Assembly: GCA_945787295.1 (NCBI GenBank)
Contig: CALZHQ010000002.1
Span: 1-64,000, forward strand
DNA from: an uncultured Desulfuromonadales bacterium
Lineage (GTDB): Bacteria; Desulfobacterota; Desulfuromonadia; Desulfuromonadales; Geopsychrobacteraceae
DNA: 64,000 nt
Direction of reading: 5' to 3'
This document shows, piece after piece, positions 35,540 to 42,648 of this stretch. A program made the position numbers and the translations under genes. The first letter of the stretch is position 1. Each line of letters starts with the position of its first letter. Below the pieces are notes generated by a model that was given only the letters and a program-made list of their open reading frames with translations, was not told where the DNA came from and made no database searches.

Positions 35540-36333
35540 CAGTTGAAATGATGATAGATAAACGTCAGGTCCGGCAGCATTTTTCCTGTCATGCGCGTGA
35601 CTATGACCGCTATGCTCGGGTACAGCATAAAGTTGCCAAGAACTTGGCGATAAGACTGCAGCGACACTGGGGGAAGTGGCCGTTGGCACTGGAGATCGGT
35701 TGTGGAACCGGCATGCTCAGTCAGCAACTGTTTGATTTGCAGCCCGATCTGAAACTGGTTCTTTCTGATATCGCCCACGGCATGTGTCAGCATGTCCAGC
35801 AGACTATACCTCAATCGCCGGTGTGCGACGCCGATGCCGCAGCATTGCCTTTTGTCGCAAACAGCTTTGGGCTTGTGGCGTCAAGTTCTGTTTACCAGTG
35901 GCTCAATGATTTGCCGAATGCGTTTTGCGAAGTTGAACGGTTGTTGCGGCCAGGAGGGATCTTCGCGCTGGCTTTGTTCGGAGAGAAGACCCTTTACGAG
36001 TTGAGGAGCTCTCATCAATCTGTTTTGCCAGGGGGGGGATCTCATGTGCAGATTTTTCCTGCCCTTGAAACCGTGGCGGACGCTTTGGGTGAGGGATTTC
36101 AGTTACTCTCCCTGAATTCTGAATTTGAAGTAGAATGGCATACTGACGTTCCTGAGCTATTGCGCAGTTTGAAAAAGATTGGTGCGCAAAATGCCAATCA
36201 GAAACGGCCACAGGGTCTGGCCTCGCGGCGGGTGATGCAGGATATGATCGCCCAATATACCGACCTGTATGGTCGTGAACAAGGAATTCCAGCGACTTAT
36301 GAGGTCATCTATCTTCTCGCCCGGCGATGTTAG
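35518..36333 (+). CDS. bioC: Malonyl-ACP O-methyltransferase
   Basis: SAM-dependent methyltransferase that masks malonyl-ACP as a methyl ester to start pimelate assembly by fatty-acid synthesis. I chose the GTG at 35518 (GGAGG upstream, overlapping the bioH stop); an ATG at 35548 is possible. The 271-residue protein has KRQVRQHFSCHARDYDRYA at the start, SAM motif LEIGCGTGMLS and SSSVYQWLND, all typical of BioC. It is the last recognisable gene of the biotin operon. Confidence 0.93.
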   Translation: MSELSPVTVEMMIDKRQVRQHFSCHARDYDRYARVQHKVAKNLAIRLQRHWGKWPLALEIGCGTGMLSQQLFDLQPDLKLVLSDIAHGMCQHVQQTIPQSPVCDADAAALPFVANSFGLVASSSVYQWLNDLPNAFCEVERLLRPGGIFALALFGEKTLYELRSSHQSVLPGGGSHVQIFPALETVADALGEGFQLLSLNSEFEVEWHTDVPELLRSLKKIGAQNANQKRPQGLASRRVMQDMIAQYTDLYGREQGIPATYEVIYLLARRC

Positions 36334-36415
36334 AACTTCATTTGCCTATTGATTCTTTTTTCACGCGGGCTATACTGGTGTCTTAAATTTGATCCCCGCG
36401 AAAGGAGGCCGCCAG

Positions 36416-36613
36416 ATGCCTGTTATAACTGTACAAACTGTTGGTGGAATCAGTGAAGAGAAGAAAGAGGAGTTGATGGATCGGATTACCGTGGCGATGA
36501 AGGAAGTGCTTGGTAAAAATCCGGAGGCAACTCACGTGATTATTGAAGAGATCCCGGCTGAAAACTGGGGAATCCGTGGCAAGACGGTTGCGGCAATCCG
36601 CGCCGGTAAATAA
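36416..36613 (+). CDS. 4-Oxalocrotonate tautomerase family protein
   Basis: 65-residue protein beginning Met-Pro, so the catalytic N-terminal proline would be exposed after Met removal. MPVITVQTVGGISEEKKEEL and the C-terminal ENWGIRGKT are typical of the 4-OT/DmpI/YwhB group. The start at 36416 has a full AAAGGAGG site; a longer frame from 36389 has none and would hide the proline. Substrate not known; a terminator follows. Confidence 0.9.
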   Translation: MPVITVQTVGGISEEKKEELMDRITVAMKEVLGKNPEATHVIIEEIPAENWGIRGKTVAAIRAGK

Positions 36614-36634
36614 TTTCTCAGCAAAATCTATAAC

Positions 36635-36667
36635 AAAAAACGGCCACTTTCGAGTGGCCGTTTTTTG
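36635..36667. terminator. Bidirectional terminator
   Basis: AAAAAACGGCCACT and AGTGGCCGTTTTTT flank a four-base loop. It separates the convergent tautomerase and ArsR genes and has T runs on both strands. Confidence 0.9.
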
Positions 36668-36682
36668 TTTAAATTCAAATGA

Positions 36683-37006
36683 TCAATCCTGACCGCAGTT
36701 TATGCCGCCGTCGAAAATGGCTCCAACAATCCGTTTTGCCTCCGGCGAGGTGACCTGGTAAAAAACCTCTACCCCTTCACGACGTCCCGAGATGATGTCT
36801 TTATTTTTTAGCAGAGCCAAGTGTTGCGAAACGGTTGCTTGGGGCAGGCCGAGACATTCCCAGATCTTCTTCACATTGCACGATTGAGACATCAGGCCGG
36901 CAACGATTTTCAGGCGAATCGGGTGTCCGAGAACCTTTAAAATTTCAGATTCACGATCGTAGTCCTGCTCTTTGTCAAAGGGGAGTTTTTCTGCAGTCTC
37001 AGTCAT
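36683..37006 (-). CDS. ArsR/SmtB-family transcriptional regulator
   Basis: 107-residue winged-helix repressor with the HTH in LGLPQATVSQHLALLKNKDII. It has three cysteines: Cys43 and Cys51 in the helix where ArsR-type sensors hold ligand residues, and Cys104 near the C-terminus. It lacks the ELCVCDL arsenic motif. A Cys43-Cys104 pair would resemble thiol or persulfide sensors, but that is inference. No obvious target operon is adjacent, other than possibly its own. Confidence 0.9.
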   Translation of the reverse strand: MTETAEKLPFDKEQDYDRESEILKVLGHPIRLKIVAGLMSQSCNVKKIWECLGLPQATVSQHLALLKNKDIISGRREGVEVFYQVTSPEAKRIVGAIFDGGINCGQD

Positions 37007-37365
37007 GTTTAATTGCCTTTAGTGAAATTTTGAATATATGGATATTAATTGTAACAATAGCATTCGTCAAGTGTCTTTATTCAGCAATAAGTTCACAGTT
37101 AGCCAGCAACAGGGAAGAAATAAACTTGTTTTTCCGGCTACTGCTGGCACTATTCTTGATGGTTTAAATCTGCAAGCAGATTGGCTAATAGCCGGATAAA
37201 TAATGAGAATTATCGAAGCATCTGATTTTACTTTAAAATATATCGGTTTTACGAATGAGGAGTATTTACTTCCGTTTCTGGCGGGAGAATGATTCGATGC
37301 TTGCTCGCCACAGTATGGCAAAAAGACGACAGGTCAAAACCGGTTTTTCTACGACAGGTTATATA
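37007..37365. other. AT-rich gap of about 360 bases
   Basis: No convincing gene or terminator. It contains direct AT-rich tracts and a TAATGAGAATTATC segment (about 37201-37214) that weakly resembles a Fur-type site. A possible 29-codon frame is listed separately. Confidence 0.4.
37203..37292 (+). CDS. Possible very short ORF, unverified
   Basis: ATG followed by 28 codons and a TGA, starting MRIIEASDFTLKYIGF. Too short to judge; no clear ribosome site (only GCCGGA upstream). The composition is peptide-like rather than random, so I list it with low confidence. It overlaps the upstream extension of the DUF3108 frame. Confidence 0.12.
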   Translation: MRIIEASDFTLKYIGFTNEEYLLPFLAGE

Positions 37366-38193
37366 ATGTTTAACAAATTCATCTCAATACTGACGGCCTT
37401 GCTGATCACGTTGACTCTGCAGATGACTGCTTATGCGGAAGAACTGCAAGCGAACCTGCATCCTGTTGAGGGTCTTGTTGGTGAGCAGTTGGCTTACGAT
37501 GTCTCTTTCCTCTGGTTCAAACGCCTTGCCGAAGGTTCCATTCGTCTGCAAAGAGGGGACCAGCCAGGTACCTATTTGGCGACGATGGAAGCGCGCACGC
37601 GTGGCTTTGCCAGCGTTGTGACGAAAAACAGGGTCGAGAAATATCAGACACTGATGGAAATAGGTCCGGACGGTTTTTTACGCCCGCTGATGCACAGCTC
37701 GCATACTTTTAAAGGAACAGGGCAGGAACTGCGGGAAAAAAGAAAGCGCTATACCTTCGATTATGAAAAGCGCCAGGTGCACTACAAAAAGGTAAAGTAC
37801 AATCGGATTATTGCGGATGAAAACCTGCCGCTTGAAACCGCTGGTCCGGTATTTGATATTTTAAGCGCTTTCTACAATTTACGTTTAGAAGCTTTCGGCT
37901 CAATAGCTCAGCAGACGATTCACATGCCGACGTTTCACCGTAAGGGGGTCGAAGACATCGTTGTCACCCCGGTTGCCGATTTGAAGTCCGATAAGCAATT
38001 TTTTGCCAACCAGGGAACGCTTTGCAAGGTATTGGTTGACCCATCTATTTTCAAAACCAATGGTCGCGAATTGCTGGTCAGTTTCGATGAGAACAACCGG
38101 TTGCAGCGTGGCATTATCAAGAATGTGATAGGGCTTGGTGATGTGAAAGGTGTGCTGCGGAATGTGACAACGCTCGCCCAGGTTTCAAACTGA
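37366..38193 (+). CDS. DUF3108 family exported protein
   Basis: 275 residues from the ATG at 37366. Signal peptide (about 1-24, ending AYA), then a beta-rich body with LAYDVSFLWFKRLAEGSIRL, a strand pattern typical of DUF3108 proteins, and VEDIVVTPVADLK later. Earlier in-frame ATGs (37255, 37297, 37315) would bury the signal peptide. Function of the family is unknown; it is probably periplasmic and envelope-related. Confidence 0.82.
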   Translation: MFNKFISILTALLITLTLQMTAYAEELQANLHPVEGLVGEQLAYDVSFLWFKRLAEGSIRLQRGDQPGTYLATMEARTRGFASVVTKNRVEKYQTLMEIGPDGFLRPLMHSSHTFKGTGQELREKRKRYTFDYEKRQVHYKKVKYNRIIADENLPLETAGPVFDILSAFYNLRLEAFGSIAQQTIHMPTFHRKGVEDIVVTPVADLKSDKQFFANQGTLCKVLVDPSIFKTNGRELLVSFDENNRLQRGIIKNVIGLGDVKGVLRNVTTLAQVSN

Positions 38194-38217
38194 TTCTTCT
38201 TTTGATAGCTGAACGAG

Positions 38218-38249
38218 AAGCCTGTACCTTTCCGGTGCAGGCTTTTTTT
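38218..38249 (+). terminator. Intrinsic terminator after the DUF3108 gene
   Basis: AAGCCTGTACC and GGTGCAGGCTT flank a five-base loop with one mismatch, followed by seven T residues. Confidence 0.88.
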
Positions 38250-38322
38250 ATATCTTTTGCTGACAGTTGATCTGTGGAGTGATAATAGTTTCCGGGAACA
38301 TCTTGTTTCCATGGAGTCTGTG

Positions 38323-39978
38323 ATGAAATCAGCTGAAAAAATCTATGTTGTCGGGCATCGAAACCCTGACACCGATTCTATCTGTAGCGCTATCGCGTAT
38401 TCCGATTTGCGCCGTCAGCAGGGAATGACGAACTTGCTGCCGGCCAGGGCGGGCAACATCAATCAACAGACAGAATTCGTCCTTGAACGGATCGGGGTCC
38501 CGGTTCCGGTGTTGCTTACGGATGTGTACCCACGGATCAAGGACGTGGTGACCGAAGAGGTTGTCAGTATTCACGAGTCTACGCCCATGTCAAAGGCGAT
38601 AGAACTCTATCACAAGCATCAGATCCGGATGCTCCCGGTTGTTGATGACGATTTCCACCCCAAGGGCTTGTTGCTGCTCAAAACTGCCTCAGAGGTCTTT
38701 CTGGTGCCGGTCGATCCGGAAAAGTTGCGGCGGGTCCGGGCTTCTTTGGCTTCTATTCAAAGTTGTCTGGGCGCAACGACAGCACATTTGTTCGATGCGG
38801 AACAGGTCGAGGATTTTAATCTTTACGTCGGCGCGCGTTGTGAAGCAAGTTTCAGCAATTGGATCGATGAGATTGTACCTGAAAAAACGATTCTGATCAC
38901 CGGCGACCGAGACGGTATACAGAAAATGGCAATCGAAGCGGGAGTACGGTTATTGATCGTCTCCGGAAAATCGGCTGTTAGCGAAGAATTGCTTGCCGCT
39001 GCCGTGGAAAAGGGTGTTTCGGTTCTGGTCAGTGCTTACGATACGGCGAACAGTGTCTGGTTGACACGCATGGCAACCCCGGTTGGAGAGTTGGTCGAAC
39101 CTGATTTTTTGCGTGTCACTCCCAATGATCTGCTTGATGATCTGCGTTTGAAACTGATGCATAGTAAGAGTCCGGGCGCGATAGTCGTTTCCCCTGACGA
39201 GCGTGTTTGGGGGATCGCGACCAAAAGCCACCTGATCAAGAGTTCGCCGGTCAAATTGATTCTGGTTGATCACAATGAGCTGTCTCAGGCAGTTCCTGGC
39301 GCCGAAAAAGTTGAAGTTCTCGAAGTCATCGATCATCATCGGCTCGGTAATTTCCATACGGATACGCCGATCAGGTTTATCAATCAACCTGTCGGTAGTA
39401 CCTGTTCATTGGTTGCAACCCTTTACCAGCAGGCAGGAATTGACCCGGAAGCTAAAATTGCCGGTCTGCTGTTGGCTGGTTTGTTGTCAGATACCGTTAT
39501 TCTAAAGTCTCCGACGACCACTGAAGTAGATCGACAGCTGGTGCCTTGGCTGGAAAAACTAGCTGGTCTAGAGCACATAGAATTCGGTAATGAGCTGTTT
39601 GCTTCTGGAAGTCCGATGGCCAGCGGGGCTCCGGCGCGGGATCTCCTGTTGACCGATTTTAAAGAATACTCGGCTGGTGATTGCTTGCTCGGCCTTGGCC
39701 AGGTCGAGGTGGTTAATTTTCATTCTTTTTATCAGCGGAGCAGTGAATTGCAGGCAGAACTGCAGTCAATCCGAGAAGAAAAAGGTTATGAGCTGGCTGC
39801 ACTATTGGTCACCGATATCGTTATGGAGACCAGCCTATTGTTGACTGCCGGTCCGAGTGAACTGCCCTACATCATTGGCTATCCGCAGGAAGAGAAGAAC
39901 CTGTATCGCTTAAAAGGGGTGCTATCGCGAAAAAAACAGCTGGTGCCACATTTGCTCAAGATTTTTAAGGCAATTTAG
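38323..39978 (+). CDS. Manganese-dependent inorganic pyrophosphatase with CBS and DRTGG domains
   Basis: 551 residues from the ATG at 38323, which has GGAG six bases upstream. The DHH core begins VGHRNPDTDSICSAIAY, with a later DHHRLGNF and the DHHA2 C-terminal domain. Between about 65 and 300 there is an insertion of two CBS motifs with a DRTGG-like domain between them, so activity is probably controlled by adenine nucleotides, as in characterised family II CBS-PPases. It is a single gene between a terminator and a structured gap. Confidence 0.92.
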   Translation: MKSAEKIYVVGHRNPDTDSICSAIAYSDLRRQQGMTNLLPARAGNINQQTEFVLERIGVPVPVLLTDVYPRIKDVVTEEVVSIHESTPMSKAIELYHKHQIRMLPVVDDDFHPKGLLLLKTASEVFLVPVDPEKLRRVRASLASIQSCLGATTAHLFDAEQVEDFNLYVGARCEASFSNWIDEIVPEKTILITGDRDGIQKMAIEAGVRLLIVSGKSAVSEELLAAAVEKGVSVLVSAYDTANSVWLTRMATPVGELVEPDFLRVTPNDLLDDLRLKLMHSKSPGAIVVSPDERVWGIATKSHLIKSSPVKLILVDHNELSQAVPGAEKVEVLEVIDHHRLGNFHTDTPIRFINQPVGSTCSLVATLYQQAGIDPEAKIAGLLLAGLLSDTVILKSPTTTEVDRQLVPWLEKLAGLEHIEFGNELFASGSPMASGAPARDLLLTDFKEYSAGDCLLGLGQVEVVNFHSFYQRSSELQAELQSIREEKGYELAALLVTDIVMETSLLLTAGPSELPYIIGYPQEEKNLYRLKGVLSRKKQLVPHLLKIFKAI

Positions 39979-40006
39979 TAATGCGCCGAGAGAATGCAAA
40001 AAAATA

Positions 40007-40034
40007 GCCCCGCGTCAGGAGGGAGAACACGGGG
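40007..40034. other. Hairpin with SD-like loop
   Basis: GCCCCG and CGGGGC flank a 16-base loop whose plus strand carries GGAGGGA. Seven A residues precede it, so on the minus strand it looks like a terminator with a T-run and a CCTCC loop. Part of a 249-base gap that also holds an AT-rich inverted repeat (ATAAGAAAA with TTTTCTTAT, 40112-40135). Confidence 0.4.
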
Positions 40035-40171
40035 CAAAAAGTTGTTTAGAGAGAGTTTGTTTCTTGTTTGATTCTTATTATAAGCGTACATACATTAATG
40101 TCAACTAAAAAATAAGAAAAAATTTATTTTCTTATGGTGGCGCAGATACAATCATATAGTTCGGTATGCAT

Positions 40172-40207
40172 TAAAAAAGCGGGTCGAATAACGACCCGCT
40201 TTTTTAA
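40172..40207. terminator. Bidirectional terminator
   Basis: AAAAAAGCGGGTCG and CGACCCGCTTTTTT flank a five-base loop, 21 bases after the stop of the tetraheme cytochrome gene on the minus strand. Confidence 0.88.
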
Positions 40208-40227
40208 TCTCTATTAAGTGTTTGTCT

Positions 40228-40554
40228 TTACTTAACGTGGCAGGCTTTACACTTGGTTGGGCCGGATTCTTTTTTGTGGCAGTCTTTGCAAAGTTTATGG
40301 AAAACTTTTTTTGCTTTTGGAGCTTCAGGGTTTTCGCCGTGACAGCTGCTGCAGGTCCCGGCCTCGACACCAGCGTGATGGCAGGTTACACAATCAGCAA
40401 CGCGTTCTTGGTGCTTGGCGTGTTCAAATGTGACGTTGCCCATGCTGGCTTCAAGTTTAACTTCTGCAGGGCCTTTGTTGTCAGCGGCAATGACGGAAAA
40501 GGCGGCAACGGTTACCATTGACAGTGCTACAAACAAGATCATCAGTTTTTTCAT
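40228..40554 (-). CDS. Periplasmic tetraheme cytochrome (c7/c3-like)
   Basis: 108 residues with a signal peptide (about 1-21, VIAA|D) and four CxxCH haem sites: CVTCH, CSSCH, CKDCH and CKACH. NVTFEHAKHQ before the first haem is typical of c7/PpcA-type periplasmic cytochromes, which usually have three haems; this has four in only about 85 mature residues. I chose the ATG at 40554 because AAGGAG lies ten bases upstream; the ATG at 40563 touches that site. It likely carries electrons across the periplasm. Confidence 0.9.
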   Translation of the reverse strand: MKKLMILFVALSMVTVAAFSVIAADNKGPAEVKLEASMGNVTFEHAKHQERVADCVTCHHAGVEAGTCSSCHGENPEAPKAKKVFHKLCKDCHKKESGPTKCKACHVK

Positions 40555-40750
40555 CGTTTTCATTCTCCTTGTGTGTGGTGTGAAAGTCTGTGGCAGATTT
40601 GTGCTGAATATTTTCATACCCCACCTTTATTTTCATTAGACATCGACTGGAATGTCGTAAGATGTCGGGTTTATTTTGAATGATTTCAGTAGATTGAAGA
40701 GTAGATATCGGGTCAGAAGATAGCTGTGTTTTCTGTGGTGTGAACTTCTG

Positions 40751-40779
40751 TTTACAGTTTTGTAATGCCTCTGTTAGAC
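40751..40779 (+). promoter_or_regulatory. Possible sigma70 promoter of the HTH gene
   Basis: TTTACA, 17 bases, TTAGAC, ending 39 bases before the ATG at 40818. Confidence 0.3.
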
Positions 40780-40817
40780 TCCAGATACATTTAACCCTTC
40801 ATCCTTGGGCCATCTTT

Positions 40818-41759
40818 ATGGAATTTGAAACACATCATTCCCCATCCGTGTCGATAGATGGGGAAGCGATCCGCAGAATCAGAGAAGAAAAACGCCTAAC
40901 CCAACTGTATGTGTCGAAAGTGGTTGGTGTAACGACCGATACCGTATCCCGTTGGGAAAATAATCGTTATCCGACCATCCGCCGTGACAATGCAATTAAA
41001 CTGGCCGAGGCTTTGGAAGTTGAACTTGAGGAAATACTCAAGCAGGAAGCAGTGGTTGAATCGTCAGACGATAGTTCAGAAATAGAACCCGCGAAAAAGC
41101 CTTGGTCGTTGTATGTGGCTGTGGCTGTTGTTGTCATAATTACTCTGGTCATTTTATTTACTAACAACTCACAGCAGCCACCCAAGATGCAAGCACAGCG
41201 TTATTTGCCTGCTTATGCTGCACCTGGCAGCCGGGTTTTGGTCAGAGTTCATCTCTCCTCTGAAAAGCCTTTAAAAGGGATGATTCTCAGAGAGGTATAT
41301 CCCGCCGGCTGGAAGCTGGTTGCTTCGGAACCGCCAGCATCTGGTCTTGATAATGAAGAAGGTAAGGCGCGCTGGATTTTTCGCAAACCAGAGACACAGA
41401 CCCGTGTGTCTTATCTTTTGGAGGTTGCAAAAAATGCTGAGTTGGGCAGCATGGTCGATTTGCAGGGGGAATTGATTGCCAATCCTGATGGGCAACGCTC
41501 CGCAATCCCTTTGCAAAGCGTCAAGTCTATGGAAGTACAGCCATTCCATTGGGCGGACAGTGATGGCAATGGCGTTATAGAAGATCTTGAAATTCTTGAA
41601 GTGTCAGATCTGCTGGATGAAACTGGCCAATTGCATCTCGATTGGGATCTGGTTGAGGCCCTCTGGGATGCCGGCAGCTATCAGTGGGACACCCAAAAGT
41701 CTAAGTTTGTGCCGGGGCGTACAGCTGTTTCGCCAGGCGAAGTTAAACAGGTCAACTAA
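40818..41759 (+). CDS. Membrane-anchored HTH protein with extracytoplasmic EF-hand-like loop
   Basis: 313 residues from the ATG at 40818. The N-terminal about 75 residues form an XRE-type HTH (VSKVVGVTTDTVSRWENN). A membrane segment follows (about 97-117), then an extracytoplasmic region with a beta domain (about 125-250) and a calcium-loop motif DSDGNGVIEDLE near 260. This links a DNA-binding head to an exported sensor-like tail. I do not know the targets. The earlier frame from 40740 overlaps the promoter. Its 3' end overlaps the next, convergent gene by eight bases. Confidence 0.85.
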   Translation: MEFETHHSPSVSIDGEAIRRIREEKRLTQLYVSKVVGVTTDTVSRWENNRYPTIRRDNAIKLAEALEVELEEILKQEAVVESSDDSSEIEPAKKPWSLYVAVAVVVIITLVILFTNNSQQPPKMQAQRYLPAYAAPGSRVLVRVHLSSEKPLKGMILREVYPAGWKLVASEPPASGLDNEEGKARWIFRKPETQTRVSYLLEVAKNAELGSMVDLQGELIANPDGQRSAIPLQSVKSMEVQPFHWADSDGNGVIEDLEILEVSDLLDETGQLHLDWDLVEALWDAGSYQWDTQKSKFVPGRTAVSPGEVKQVN

Positions 41760-42417
41760 GCATGCGGATGTGTGCCAACAGATTGTAGCAGCCCATCAAG
41801 GCGACCATCACTCCGGCCGCTTTCAACAACCAGTTTCTCTTAGCCGTGAACCACTGAGCGGCACTGCCAACCAGAAATAGTGCTGGAATCGTCCCCAGTC
41901 CAAATGCCGCCATGGTGAGGGCACCGACCCGGCTGTCAGCACTTTGCGCCGCGGTTAAGGCCATGGCGTAAAGCAGTCCACAGGGCAGAAAGCCGAACAT
42001 CAGCCCCAACGGCAAAGCTGCTAAGGCGGGAGGGAACTTTCGCAGCCCTTTAACCGCCTTGGTCAAACCGCCGATCGGCCCTCCGAGTTCCAAAGTCATA
42101 ATATTCAATTTCTTGAACAGTCCTGCACTTCCAAGGCCAACCAGGATAATGAAAAAATCACTGCCGATCAATAAAAACCTTCCGACGTCCTGGAGCGAAC
42201 TTTTTACGACCATGGCTGAGCCGAGCCAGCCGACCAGAAAGCCTATCAGGGTGTAGGTGAGGGTCCTGCCGAGGTTGTAGAGCAGCTGGAAGAGGGGGCC
42301 GCTGTTGCGACCGTCAGGTGTTAAAGACAGGGCACTGACCAGGCCGCCACACATGCCGATACAGTGGGCCGAGCCGAGTAGTCCAGTCATAAATGCCATG
42401 CTGATCAGCGGATCCAT
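41752..42417 (-). CDS. TauE/SafE-like (DsbD-TM-like) membrane protein of the cbb3 cluster
   Basis: 221 residues with about six membrane helices. LLGSAHCIGMCGGLVSAL at the start and GLMFGFLPCGLLYAMAL in the middle hold cysteines of the kind found in DsbD-like transporters. Genes of this type often end cbb3 oxidase operons and are thought to help metal or redox maturation. It is 48 bases downstream of ccoS on the same strand, so probably the last gene of the operon. Confidence 0.85.
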   Translation of the reverse strand: MDPLISMAFMTGLLGSAHCIGMCGGLVSALSLTPDGRNSGPLFQLLYNLGRTLTYTLIGFLVGWLGSAMVVKSSLQDVGRFLLIGSDFFIILVGLGSAGLFKKLNIMTLELGGPIGGLTKAVKGLRKFPPALAALPLGLMFGFLPCGLLYAMALTAAQSADSRVGALTMAAFGLGTIPALFLVGSAAQWFTAKRNWLLKAAGVMVALMGCYNLLAHIRMLS

Positions 42418-42465
42418 TCCATCTCCCTAATATTTTTGCGAAAATAACAGATTATGACCGGGAGA

Positions 42466-42648
42466 TCACGATCCGTTTGGCGGGTTTTGGTTGTTTTCTG
42501 GTTCGTCATCGTCATCATCCAGCATACGATATTTTGCCCCTTCGATATCGTCGAAATCACCACGTTTGACGGCCGATATGAAGAACAACCAGACACCGGT
42601 GCCGATACAAAAGGTGAGAAAGATCAGGATCAGGATCGATTTAAGCAT
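42466..42648 (-). CDS. ccoS: cbb3 oxidase maturation protein CcoS
   Basis: 60 residues: a membrane helix (about 4-26) followed by FDDIEGAKYRMLDDDDDEPE. Needed for cofactor insertion into CcoN in characterised species. It overlaps ccoI by eight bases. Its AKYRMLDDD motif is also found, almost unchanged, at the end of CcoQ. Confidence 0.9.
   Translation of the reverse strand: MLKSILILIFLTFCIGTGVWLFFISAVKRGDFDDIEGAKYRMLDDDDDEPENNQNPPNGS

Noticed and set aside
37201..37214. Fur-like site in the gap before the DUF3108 gene
   Set aside because: Only about half of the consensus is present and no iron-related gene is near.
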